Assembly: GCA_018693795.1 (NCBI GenBank)
Contig: JABHMJ010000010.1
Coordinates: 1 to 49,265 of the forward strand
DNA length: 49,265 nucleotides
Direction of reading: 5' to 3'
Origin: Candidatus Woesearchaeota archaeon
Lineage (GTDB): Archaea > Nanobdellota > Nanobdellia > SCGC-AAA011-G17 > PNOQ01
Numbering within the stretch: position 1 is the first letter of the stretch; every line of letters begins with the position of its first letter. This document shows, piece after piece, positions 34,880-43,116 of the stretch. The notes beneath the pieces are model-generated. The model was not told the origin of the DNA, did not search any database, and saw only the letters and a list, made by a program, of their open reading frames with translations. The position numbers and the translations under genes are program-made.

Positions 34880-35278
34880 ATGAAAAAAGGAATTGTCATA
34901 GGATTAATTCTCGCAGTTTTAGGTTATGTTTTAAGTATTGCATCAGAAGCAACACAAGATTCTGCAGTAATAACTTCATACGTAACTGGAGGATTTGAAC
35001 TTATCTTCTATTTAATATCCATCCCATTAATTTATCACACAGGGAAAAAAATAAGAAAAGAATCAAAAAAAGAAGGAAATCCCGGATTAAGATTAGTAAG
35101 TTGGATAATGTACGGAGTAGCAATTCCACACGCCCTATTATTTTTTAATTGGGGATTAATCGCAGCAGGAAACAATCGAATACCAAATGGCCAAATACCT
35201 GTAAACTCAGTTATTTTCTTTATTGCAGCAATGTTAATGGTTGCAGATGCATGGAATTCTTACAAACAACATTTATAA
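34880..35278 (+). CDS. Four-helix membrane protein, unknown function
   Basis: Using the ATG at 34880, 132 residues with about four hydrophobic helices. The start follows a TATA box (TTTATAAATA, 34853-34862) by about 22 bases. An open frame extends 38 codons upstream, but those bases make up the promoter and the three-way-junction element, so the extension is rejected. Basic residues (GKKIRKESKKEG) lie between helices 2 and 3. No family recognised. Confidence 0.65.
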   Translation: MKKGIVIGLILAVLGYVLSIASEATQDSAVITSYVTGGFELIFYLISIPLIYHTGKKIRKESKKEGNPGLRLVSWIMYGVAIPHALLFFNWGLIAAGNNRIPNGQIPVNSVIFFIAAMLMVADAWNSYKQHL

Positions 35279-35281
35279 TTT

Positions 35282-35473
35282 TTACTTCAAAACAAATAAT
35301 TCTTCAACACTAACTTTCAAAACTTTAGAAATAGAAAAAGCTAATTGAAGAGAAGGATTATATTTCCCTTGCTCCAAAAAAACAATAGTCTCTCTTCGAA
35401 CCCCAACTTTCTTAGCTAAATCTTCTTGAGTTAAATTATACTTAGCTCTAAACTCTTTAATCCTAGTTTTCAT
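35282..35473 (-). CDS. XRE-family HTH regulator
   Basis: A 63-residue, single-domain Cro/CI-type helix-turn-helix protein ([20 protein letters not shown] and [10 protein letters not shown], residues 16-45; [11 protein letters not shown] at the end). It overlaps the upstream DUF2178 membrane gene by four bases (ATGA), a pair known from many prokaryotes. It probably represses its own operon through the inverted repeat at 35904-35925. Confidence 0.9.
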   Translation of the reverse strand: MKTRIKEFRAKYNLTQEDLAKKVGVRRETIVFLEQGKYNPSLQLAFSISKVLKVSVEELFVLK

Positions 35474-35874
35474 TTTCTATTATAGTACACCCAACATAAT
35501 CCAAAAAGGATAGCCATACCTAAAACTCCAATGCCCGTTGCTTCTGAAATATCCTCAAAATACAACCATCCGTTTGAAGAACTCCATCCAATAAACAATA
35601 TCCAATACAAAGATATCAAATAAGCTTTAGAACCTGCCTTTTTCATAATATCCTCTGATCTTTCATCATGAATAGAAAATCCTTTTTTTACTTCTTTATA
35701 TTCTCTTTTCAAAAAAGCAATTGCAAACACTAAAACCACAATAGCAATAATAATACTCAAAATACTCCCAACAAATGTTCCATTTTTAAAAGAAACTATT
35801 GAGAATAATATTAATCCTGAAGCTAATAAAAAAGCCGCAATTCCTATCGAATATACTTTTAATTTATCTTTCAT
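35470..35874 (-). CDS. DUF2178-type membrane protein
   Basis: A 134-residue protein with four hydrophobic helices and the family's cytoplasmic DER motif ([20 protein letters not shown], around residues 66-85). Such proteins are regularly encoded next to small XRE regulators and may sense membrane or ligand state, but no activity is established. It starts after a strong ribosome binding site (GGAGG, about 35879-35883) and is the first gene of the pair. Confidence 0.8.
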   Translation of the reverse strand: MKDKLKVYSIGIAAFLLASGLILFSIVSFKNGTFVGSILSIIIAIVVLVFAIAFLKREYKEVKKGFSIHDERSEDIMKKAGSKAYLISLYWILFIGWSSSNGWLYFEDISEATGIGVLGMAILFGLCWVYYNRK

Positions 35875-35903
35875 TTTTCCTCCATGTTAGATTTACTTAA
35901 CTT

Positions 35904-35925
35904 TATGTTAGAAATAGATAACATA
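35904..35925. promoter_or_regulatory. Perfect inverted repeat, candidate XRE operator
   Basis: TATGTTA-GAAATAGA-TAACATA: seven-base arms with an eight-base spacer. It covers the expected transcription start, just past the TATA box (GTTTATATAGT, about 35928-35938, minus strand) of the DUF2178/XRE operon. A further half-site ATGTTAG occurs at 35884-35890. Position fits autorepression. Confidence 0.6.
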
Positions 35926-36014
35926 TACTATATAAACTTTTCTATTTTGATAACAAAAAACCACATTTATGATTAACTATTTATCCAACAAACTAATGTA
36001 ATAACAAAAAAACC

Positions 36015-36572
36015 TTACGCTCGAACCCTTCTTCTATAGAAATCAGCCAAAAACATATTATCAGTAAATGCCATTGCTGGAAAACCAATTAAAACTATAA
36101 TCATTAAAGCAAACACAATAACTAACAATATACTCTTCAAAATTACAGTAATATAATCTCCAATATTATAAAATACTGATTTCAAAACCTTAAACTCAAA
36201 ATAAGAACTCACAGTTTCTTTATTATAAAAATTCACAGTTAAAATTGGAACAATAAATACTCCTAAAAATATATCAGTTAAACTCCCAAACCACGGAAAA
36301 ACAAATCCAAAAATTTCAACAATTACAAAATAAGCTATCATAAATGGAAGTCCTTTAAAAAACATAAAAAATCCTAATTCTAAATCACTACTAAATTTGA
36401 ACAAAGGCAATTTCTTAAATTTACCTTTACTAAACTCTTTAACAATTCTAATACTATAACCACTCAAAGCAAGCCAGCCAAAAATAGGCAATAAAATCCA
36501 TAAAATATTCCACAAACCTTTAGCCCTATTAAAGGGATAACTGAATGCATGCTTAAACTTTAAAGTTCTCAT
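36015..36572 (-). CDS. DUF4013-type membrane protein
   Basis: A 185-residue protein with four or five membrane helices. The pattern (FSYPFNRAKGLWNILWILLP ... RIVKEFSKGKFKKLPLFKF) resembles DUF4013 members, which are common in archaea. Function unknown. It is monocistronic with a minus-strand TATA-like element in the 36590s, and is divergent from 36655-36993. Confidence 0.7.
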   Translation of the reverse strand: MRTLKFKHAFSYPFNRAKGLWNILWILLPIFGWLALSGYSIRIVKEFSKGKFKKLPLFKFSSDLELGFFMFFKGLPFMIAYFVIVEIFGFVFPWFGSLTDIFLGVFIVPILTVNFYNKETVSSYFEFKVLKSVFYNIGDYITVILKSILLVIVFALMIIVLIGFPAMAFTDNMFLADFYRRRVRA

Positions 36573-36654
36573 AATATTAACAACTATAATTAATATAAAA
36601 GCTTTACGTTAAAAATAGTTTACTTTATAAACCATTCAATATTTCCAATTAAAA

Positions 36655-36993
36655 ATGATAGAAGTAATGATTCACGAAAGAGATCTTGATAGTCCAGTAC
36701 AACACCAATCACGACTTGAAGTTTTCAGAAATGTAATTGATGATTGTTTTCCATCTAATTATCCTCTTGAACTAATGCCAAAAACGGGAAATGTAGGACC
36801 AAGTGTAGCAAAATTCATACCAGATTATAATTTAATAATAATGTATGAAATTTCTTTTAAAAGAAAACAAGTAGATGGAAAACATCTAAAAGAAAAAATA
36901 TCTCTAATCACTAGAGAAAAAGTAGCTGCAATAATAGAACAATTAGAAGATAATAAAAAATATTGGAATTCTTATTTACTTAAAGAGGAATAA
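36655..36993 (+). CDS. Small hypothetical soluble protein
   Basis: A 112-residue mixed alpha/beta protein (VIDDCFPSNYPLELMPKTGN; KISLITREKVAAIIEQLED). A TATA box (CTTTATAAACC, about 36622-36632) lies some 25-30 bases upstream. It overlaps the convergent GIY-YIG gene by 22 bases. No known motif. Confidence 0.6.
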   Translation: MIEVMIHERDLDSPVQHQSRLEVFRNVIDDCFPSNYPLELMPKTGNVGPSVAKFIPDYNLIIMYEISFKRKQVDGKHLKEKISLITREKVAAIIEQLEDNKKYWNSYLLKEE

Positions 36994-37229
36994 TTAACCA
37001 ACTCTTCCTTATATGCACGATTAGAATTCTTAATAAAATACTCTCGCTTCATAGCTAATTCCTTACTAGAAAACTCCTCGGAATAAACTAATTCTTTAAA
37101 CCCTTTAGCCCTAACATATTTTGATCCTTTTCCAGATTTATGTTTCAAAATTCTCTTAGAAACATCATCAGTATAACCAGTATAATAACTTCCATCCAAA
37201 CATTCAAGAATATAAACAAAAAAAGCCAT
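36972..37229 (-). CDS. GIY-YIG nuclease-like protein (UPF0213 type)
   Basis: From ATG 37229 the product is 85 residues. It shows the compact GIY-YIG core: VYILECLDGSYYTGYTDDVS, the following basic helix (KRILKHKSGKGSKYVRA) and a Glu-bearing helix (KELAMKREYFIKN). The start five codons upstream is a TTG and less likely. Small stand-alone GIY-YIG proteins are probably DNA-repair or structure-specific nucleases. It overlaps the previous gene at the 3' end. Confidence 0.85.
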   Translation of the reverse strand: MAFFVYILECLDGSYYTGYTDDVSKRILKHKSGKGSKYVRAKGFKELVYSEEFSSKELAMKREYFIKNSNRAYKEELVNYSSLSK

Positions 37230-37299
37230 AATAATTCTAAACAAATCATCTTTTTAACTTTTACGTTACTTATTTAAACAAATAAACAATAATAAAACT

Positions 37300-37536
37300 A
37301 TGAATAAATTAACAATTGCAGGAACAATATTATTTGGATTAGGATTACTAGTAGAAATAATATATTCTATCTACCCATTATTTAGTTTAAATGAAGATGT
37401 ACTTCTATTAGGATTAAGAAGAGGAATGATCTGGATGGCATTAGGAGCAATAATGATATTAATCTCGTTAATAAAAGAAAGAATAGATGACGATAAAGAA
37501 TTAAAAAAAATAAACAAGGAGGACTTAGAACCATGA
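37300..37536 (+). CDS. Small two-helix membrane protein
   Basis: A 78-residue protein with hydrophobic helices at about 5-26 and 42-60 and a charged tail (KERIDDDKELKKINKEDLEP). Its stop overlaps the start of the YbjQ-like gene by four bases (ATGA) with an AAGGAGG ribosome binding site inside its own end, so the pair is co-translated. Function unknown. Confidence 0.68.
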   Translation: MNKLTIAGTILFGLGLLVEIIYSIYPLFSLNEDVLLLGLRRGMIWMALGAIMILISLIKERIDDDKELKKINKEDLEP

Positions 37537-37853
37537 TTTTAACAACAACAGAAAAAATAGCAAACAAAGAAGTAGAAAAAACACTAGGATTAGTAAAAGG
37601 TAATGTAATTCAATCTAAACACGTAGGAAAAGACATAATAGCCAGTTTCAAACAAATAATTGGTGGAGAAATAAAACAATACACAGAAATGCTAAGTGAA
37701 GCAAGAGAAATTGCAACTAAAAGAATGATCACAAAAGCTGAAAAACTAGATGCAGATGCAATTATCAATGTAAGATTTATGACTTCAATGGTTATGACTG
37801 GAGCTGCAGAAATTCTAGCTTATGGAACAGCTGTTAAATTAAAAAAAGATTAA
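37533..37853 (+). CDS. YbjQ/UPF0145-family protein
   Basis: A 106-residue protein of the UPF0145 (YbjQ) fold: LGLVKGNVIQSKHVGKDI at the N-terminus, IIGGEIKQYTEMLSEAREIA in the middle and the conserved DADAIINVRFMT near residue 79. Members assemble as pentamers; a metal-binding role has been proposed but not shown. Translationally coupled with the small membrane gene upstream, which could be its membrane partner. Confidence 0.88.
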   Translation: MILTTTEKIANKEVEKTLGLVKGNVIQSKHVGKDIIASFKQIIGGEIKQYTEMLSEAREIATKRMITKAEKLDADAIINVRFMTSMVMTGAAEILAYGTAVKLKKD

Positions 37854-37881
37854 TTTTTATTTAAAAAAAATAAAAAAAATA

Positions 37882-38073
37882 TTATTTTTTATCTTTTACT
37901 TGTTTTTCATCAACACAAGAACCACTATCGCAAGCCTTGCATTTGAAAACATGTAATAACAATACTAAACCTGAAGCTACTACTAACCATTTTGTCCAAG
38001 CAGCTGGTTCCCATAAAGTAAATACAATAACAATTAATGGTATAATAATTCCCATACCTTTACATCCATGCAT
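37882..38073 (-). CDS. Small membrane protein with paired cysteines
   Basis: A 63-residue protein: two hydrophobic helices (about 8-22 and 28-43), then CKACDSGSC and a Lys-rich tail. A Cys pair lies in the N-terminus too (MHGCKG). The start follows a clear GGAGGTG ribosome binding site, and a TATA box (ATTATAAATAG, minus strand, about 38112-38122) lies further up. Possibly metal-related; unknown. Confidence 0.62.
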   Translation of the reverse strand: MHGCKGMGIIIPLIVIVFTLWEPAAWTKWLVVASGLVLLLHVFKCKACDSGSCVDEKQVKDKK

Positions 38074-38146
38074 ATATCTTCACCTCCATTTAAGAAAAAT
38101 ATTGATTTTACTATTTATAATCTTTACGTTAATATTATCTTTAAAA

Positions 38147-38160
38147 ACGTTTATAAATTG
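38147..38160 (+). promoter_or_regulatory. Promoter of 38181-38546 (ACGTTTATAAATTG)
   Basis: A plus-strand box like those at 25605 and 27943, about 25 bases before the ATG at 38181, so this message is nearly leaderless. Confidence 0.55.
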
Positions 38161-38180
38161 CATGAAACCTTCTTAAATTA

Positions 38181-38546
38181 ATGAAATACATAAAACCAAT
38201 AAAAAATTTAGATGATTTAAAGGAAGGAGACGAAATTCTTATCCAACATGGCAGTATGGGTAATTATGCATTTAGAAATTATTCTGGCCATGGGTATGTT
38301 ATAGAAGTAAAAGAAATATTTTATGGGTTTCAAGAAAAAGATACTCCAAGGTTAAAGGAAAGAGGGCTTATACCAAACAAAACATTATATTTAAAAGATT
38401 ATGTTGAATTTCCATTCACAATAGGTTTTGATGAGGAATCCCCAAATTCCGAAATAGTTGATTGGTTAAGAGAACAAGAAAAGAGAGAAGAAAAAAGTAT
38501 GCCACTAGGAAGAATATCATTAAGTAAAATAGTAGAAAGAAATTAA
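38181..38546 (+). CDS. Hypothetical soluble protein
   Basis: A 121-residue protein with a beta-rich first part (EGDEILIQHGSMGNYAFRNY; GHGYVIEVKEIFYGF) and a charged C-terminal helix (DWLREQEKREEKS). Acidic and cytoplasmic. Copy 2 of the three-way-junction element starts about 20 bases after the stop. No known family. Confidence 0.62.
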   Translation: MKYIKPIKNLDDLKEGDEILIQHGSMGNYAFRNYSGHGYVIEVKEIFYGFQEKDTPRLKERGLIPNKTLYLKDYVEFPFTIGFDEESPNSEIVDWLREQEKREEKSMPLGRISLSKIVERN

Positions 38547-38563
38547 TTATTTAATTCTAAAAA

Positions 38564-38620
38564 CTTTACGTTCACATTAATTCAAAGAATTATGCACAGT
38601 TGTAAAACAACTTGTGAACG
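38564..38620 (+). ncRNA. Three-way-junction element, copy 2
   Basis: Core 38570-38619: outer stem GTTCACA/TGTGAAC (plus C38569-G38620), arm TAATTC-AAA-GAATTA, arm AGTTGT-AAA-ACAACT, junction TGCAC. It lies between convergent genes ending at 38546 and 38638. Same orientation and similar distance downstream of a plus-strand stop codon as copy 1. Confidence 0.6.
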
Positions 38621-38637
38621 CTTCCCAAAGGTTTGTA

Positions 38638-40554
38638 TTAAAACCCACTACTCAATCCTAAATCAAGCAAAGGTTTATCATTCAAAATTCCAAAAATCAA
38701 TGTATCTTCTGCACCAAAGAAAAACTCAATCAAGGCAAACCCCGGAGTAAAAGAACGACGATAAACTGCCCACAACCCCTCATCCTGAGAAGTCACACTT
38801 TCAAAACTAACACCCTCTTTAATTCCACGTAAAGTAAAATAAGAAAATCCAGAGGTTTCAAAAGTAAATTTAGTTTTTTCAGCGTTATAACTAATATCAA
38901 CTAAATCTAAAGATTCCCACCCATCTTCTGTTAATCTATACAATCCAATAGCAACAATCTGATTTAAAACTAATAAATCATTCAAAACATCAAATTCTAA
39001 TGTAGAACTCCCCGTTGCTTGAATATCATAAAATCCAAAATTAACACTATCTGGAATATCCAATTCCTCAACAAAAGAAGGATGAGTCTCATACTCAACT
39101 ACACTCTCTAAATTTCCTCCAGTAACACTAACTAAATCAGATAAACTATCAGAAACTTCTTCAATAGGAACTGTTACACTGGCAACATCAGAATTATCAA
39201 CACAAATACCACCATTACAAATAAATCCAGAACAACATTCAGATTCACCTAAACAACTCCCTCCAGAAATACCAACACATGAAAGATCAACAACATCATC
39301 AGGAGAGAAAAATGGAACATTATCTCTATCGCCAGACACTACATCAATAACTCCCTTAAAGGCCCCTCCACCAAAAACATCAGAAGAAGAAACATCAAAC
39401 AACTCAGAAATTTCACCAACATCATCAGAAACTAAAGCTTCAGAAGTTTTCTTTACTTTATTATCGACAGAATAAACAACTTCTAAAGGAATCTCCAATC
39501 TATCTTGTAAATTTTCAACTTTTACAACATCAGTAATTATAGATCCACTTGATAATAATATCTCCTCATCAACCCCTTTTTGAATTAATTCTTTAACTCT
39601 CTCACTTCCTTCAATTAAATTATATTCATTCTCTAATTGTCTCCACAATGAACCATTCACACTAGAATTTCCATTAACAACAGGAACTCCATCAGAAATT
39701 AAACATATTCCACTATCTCCACAATAATAACCAGCACCACATCCACAAGCACTACAGTCATAAACTAATTCTTTATCAGAATCACAAAGCAAAGGTTTAG
39801 TCAAAGAACATTGTCCAGGAACAGAACCATCACTACAAGAATTTGAACCTATACTATAAACACTAGGTAAAGAAACTCCATCAGGAAATACATAACAATA
39901 AGCATTTTCACCTTGGCAATTTTGATCACTACAACCAGTGTTAGAATCCGGCCCCAAAGTATTTAAAATCATTCCAAATGGGGCCTGATTAAACCATTGT
40001 TCACCACAAACACAAATAGAAGGTTCATTAATAACACACTTTGGCAAACACCATCCAAAACCTCTATTCAAATAACATATCCCATTATCACCACAATCCG
40101 CAGTTTCCCAAACACAATCTTCTACACAACTCCCACACGATTCAGAATTATCACAAACCCCATCACCACAAGAAGAACTAGAATCTCCTCCATCATCAGA
40201 ATTATAACATCCAGAATTATCAAAAGTACAATCATTATTACAACTTAAAGAACCAGAATTATAACCAAAAGAATTACAAGATTTAAAATCTAACTGTCCA
40301 CCATCACACTCTTCTGCATCATCAACAACTCCATCTCCACACCAACAATCTTCTGGGCAATTATCTCCATCTTCTCCATTTAAACGATTACAAGCACCGT
40401 TTCCACATATACTTCCATTTAATCCTCCATCAACACCAGTAGCCATACCAGTAATTAAATAATTATTTTTCACAACAGCAGAACCAATAACATAACTAAA
40501 AGAAGCAACTAATAAAAATAACATTACAACAGTAACCATCCTCTCTCTTTTCAT
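38638..40554 (-). CDS. Cys-rich surface protein with PGF-pre-PGF-like domain
   Basis: A 638-residue protein: N-terminal hydrophobic helix (7-24), ITGMA (34-38), then many Cys repeats (CGNGACNRLNGEDGDNCPEDC; CGDGVVDDAEECDGG; CGDGVCDNSESCGSCVEDC). A central helical/linker part and another Cys cluster (CLGESECCSGFICNGGIC) follow. Residues about 475-575 resemble the archaeal PGF-pre-PGF domain (FYDIQATGSSTLEFDV ... GLYRLTEDGW ... GFSYFTLRG). No membrane helix ends the protein; the tail is LGLSSGF. PGF-pre-PGF domains often sit before surface anchors, but no PGF anchor is seen. Likely cell-surface protein. Confidence 0.78.
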   Translation of the reverse strand: MKRERMVTVVMLFLLVASFSYVIGSAVVKNNYLITGMATGVDGGLNGSICGNGACNRLNGEDGDNCPEDCWCGDGVVDDAEECDGGQLDFKSCNSFGYNSGSLSCNNDCTFDNSGCYNSDDGGDSSSSCGDGVCDNSESCGSCVEDCVWETADCGDNGICYLNRGFGWCLPKCVINEPSICVCGEQWFNQAPFGMILNTLGPDSNTGCSDQNCQGENAYCYVFPDGVSLPSVYSIGSNSCSDGSVPGQCSLTKPLLCDSDKELVYDCSACGCGAGYYCGDSGICLISDGVPVVNGNSSVNGSLWRQLENEYNLIEGSERVKELIQKGVDEEILLSSGSIITDVVKVENLQDRLEIPLEVVYSVDNKVKKTSEALVSDDVGEISELFDVSSSDVFGGGAFKGVIDVVSGDRDNVPFFSPDDVVDLSCVGISGGSCLGESECCSGFICNGGICVDNSDVASVTVPIEEVSDSLSDLVSVTGGNLESVVEYETHPSFVEELDIPDSVNFGFYDIQATGSSTLEFDVLNDLLVLNQIVAIGLYRLTEDGWESLDLVDISYNAEKTKFTFETSGFSYFTLRGIKEGVSFESVTSQDEGLWAVYRRSFTPGFALIEFFFGAEDTLIFGILNDKPLLDLGLSSGF

Positions 40555-40593
40555 AAAATAAAAACTAAATTACTAATATAAAAATATTCCTAT

Positions 40594-43077
40594 CTAAAAT
40601 CCAAACAATTTGCTTAATCTTTCCCAAAAACTCCAAGAAGGAGGCCCAAACACCGGTTCTTCCCCAATATAAACCCAATAAGCCTCTCCCATAACAACAT
40701 CAGCAGGCAATATAGAAGAAGTTTCATTAAATAATTGATTTCCATCAAAATCATATCCTGCTTCAGAACTTCCAACCAAATTCCAACCATTAATCAAACT
40801 AAAAGTACTTCCGGCAGTGTAAACTCCATCAAAGACAACCTCTCTACTTGAATTAGAATAAACAATATATCCTTTAAATGGTTCAATTAAAGAAATATCA
40901 TTAATAATATTTTTATAATTAATATCCCATTCACCATCATATGCTAAAACCATATCAGAACTAAATTCACCAATATCGTTATTTGTAATACTAACTAATG
41001 GGACAGAAACATAATTCCACCCGTTAACTAAACTAACATTAAATGATGAATTTAAATATCCACAATCATAACCATTACATGTTTCATCAATTACATTTCC
41101 ACACACATCAGGAGCACTAGGATTAACTGAAGCAGATCCAAAATAATTACAATTTCCGGGTGCAATTTGGCCAATACTTACAGAATCATCTGGATTAAAA
41201 TCTAACGTTTTAATTCCAATCTCATATCCACCAGAGATATAGGCAAATATATTTTGATCTCCAAGTTTTAATAATTCACTTGCAATATTACTCTCCGCCC
41301 CAATAACATTAACAGGGGCAGTCCAAATCCCATTTTCCAAATCATCTGTATAAGAATATACTATTCCATCATGACTCGCAACGGGGGCAGTCCAAAATAA
41401 ATAATATAATCCATTGTTTTCAAAAATATGTGCAGATTCTGCTTTTTCAGTTAAAGTAATATTTAATGGTCCAAGATCACTCCAACTAATTAAATCAGTA
41501 GATTTTGCCATACCGATGACCATAGTACCACTACTCCAACTACTTTCCTCAAAAACAGCAGTTGAATAAACCATATACCAATCCCCACTCGAAGAATCTT
41601 TAAACACAAATGGATCTCTACATTGATATTGCCAAGCTAAATCAAAACCATTCCAAGTTTCATTCCCCCAAAGATTCCAAGTTAAATTACAATCGAATAA
41701 ACATCCATCTCCGGTACTTCCACCACAAGTATTTCCTGGATATTTAGTCCAAGTAATTAAATCACTAGAAGTGGCCAATCCAATTCTTTCTTTATGATTT
41801 GCTGGGCCCTCAGTAAAACCATCAGTAACTCCAGTATAATGCATATAATACAATCCATCTACATCATTATAAACAAGAGATGGTGCCCAAACATGTTCAT
41901 CATCCCAATCTCCAGCACCACTAGAAATATTTAATGCAGCCCCATGATAATCCCAAGAAGATAAATTACTAGAACTTTCATGTCCAAAATCTTTTGAATT
42001 ATTAATATCAGATTGCCAAGAAGATCCAGGAGGGAATCTAATATAAATGGAATGTAAAGTTCCATTGTCATTTAATAATGCAAAATCTTGTGCAGCATAA
42101 TTTAAAGTTGGATCTAAAATAAAAGATTCCTGAACAGAACAAGTTTCACCAGTAACAAAATCATAATAATCATCAAAATCATTACAATCTTCCCCAGCAA
42201 CAGAAGAATATTCTTCAGATAAATTAGCACCACTACAAATTTCTTGAGAAATTAAAGAATAATATAAATCTAAATCATAATCTGCATATCCAGAAAATAA
42301 TTGATAAATATTAATATCGCTATCATTACAATCAACAACCAAACCATCATCATTTGTTTCCCATAAATAACATTCATCATACCCATCTATATCAGAATCA
42401 ACACAATCTCTATCAAAACATTCACCAAAAGTACAAACCCCCCCACCACATTGAGATCCATCAAGCACACTGGTATCATAAATACAATGATCAAATAAAC
42501 AATAATCATTAGAACAAACATTTCCATCATCACATATTGGATCTAAAATAATTTCAGTAGAAGTACAACATGGAACATCAAAACCATTGCACCCCTCATC
42601 AATTCCATTTCCACAAGTTAATCCATTCTCAACAAATCCTGGATTTATACTTGAATTAAAATCATTACAATCATTTGAAAGAACAGAAAGTCCAAAATTT
42701 AAAACATCATTGTAAAATCTTACTCCAATTCCACTACATAATGTAGAAGAAATGTTTCCACCATAAAAATCTCCATCATTATCTTCATACAAATCTACAT
42801 ATAATGCAAACCTTTCAACATCAGAATCATTACAATCAGAATATCCATTAAAAGGCACAATATTGACAGTATCACATCCATCTAAATTATCTTCAATAAC
42901 ATAACCATCCCCATCAAAATCAATACAATCCATGCCGGGAGATAATTTAATTTCATTATCAACAGGAAATAAGAATGCCAAAATATCTCTAAATATATTA
43001 TTATCTTCTTCAGCAGAAACTAAGGAAATAGATAAAATAAATACAAAAAATAAACTAAATACAACACTCCACCTCAT
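40594..43077 (-). CDS. Secreted glycosidase-like beta-propeller protein with C-terminal GWNYVSVP module
   Basis: An 827-residue protein: signal peptide (to LVSA), a short NIFRDILAFLF stretch shared with 43117-47196, MopE-like metal motifs (CIDFDGDGYV; DCNDSD; CGNGIDEGC), then about 325-630 a five-bladed propeller of the GH43/GH32-like clan (HVWAPSLVYND; IGLATSSDLITW; QCRDPFVFKDSSSGDWYMVYS; AESAHIFENNGLYYLFW). Last comes a module GWNYVSVP ... GYIVYSNSS ... GEAYWVYIGEEP ending in WSFWERLSKLFGF. It may trim arabinan- or fructan-like sugars (inference from fold); catalytic residues were not assigned. Confidence 0.82.
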   Translation of the reverse strand: MRWSVVFSLFFVFILSISLVSAEEDNNIFRDILAFLFPVDNEIKLSPGMDCIDFDGDGYVIEDNLDGCDTVNIVPFNGYSDCNDSDVERFALYVDLYEDNDGDFYGGNISSTLCSGIGVRFYNDVLNFGLSVLSNDCNDFNSSINPGFVENGLTCGNGIDEGCNGFDVPCCTSTEIILDPICDDGNVCSNDYCLFDHCIYDTSVLDGSQCGGGVCTFGECFDRDCVDSDIDGYDECYLWETNDDGLVVDCNDSDINIYQLFSGYADYDLDLYYSLISQEICSGANLSEEYSSVAGEDCNDFDDYYDFVTGETCSVQESFILDPTLNYAAQDFALLNDNGTLHSIYIRFPPGSSWQSDINNSKDFGHESSSNLSSWDYHGAALNISSGAGDWDDEHVWAPSLVYNDVDGLYYMHYTGVTDGFTEGPANHKERIGLATSSDLITWTKYPGNTCGGSTGDGCLFDCNLTWNLWGNETWNGFDLAWQYQCRDPFVFKDSSSGDWYMVYSTAVFEESSWSSGTMVIGMAKSTDLISWSDLGPLNITLTEKAESAHIFENNGLYYLFWTAPVASHDGIVYSYTDDLENGIWTAPVNVIGAESNIASELLKLGDQNIFAYISGGYEIGIKTLDFNPDDSVSIGQIAPGNCNYFGSASVNPSAPDVCGNVIDETCNGYDCGYLNSSFNVSLVNGWNYVSVPLVSITNNDIGEFSSDMVLAYDGEWDINYKNIINDISLIEPFKGYIVYSNSSREVVFDGVYTAGSTFSLINGWNLVGSSEAGYDFDGNQLFNETSSILPADVVMGEAYWVYIGEEPVFGPPSWSFWERLSKLFGF

Positions 43078-43116
43078 AAAATAAAAACAAGGTTTTAGGT
43101 ATATAAATATTCCTAT

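Noticed and set aside
34774-38620. CTTTACGTT occurrences (34.8, 36.6, 38.1 and 38.6 kb) as a separate regulatory motif
   Set aside because: Spacing to genes varies, two of the copies belong to the three-way element and the rest are too few to support a motif without a genome-wide count.
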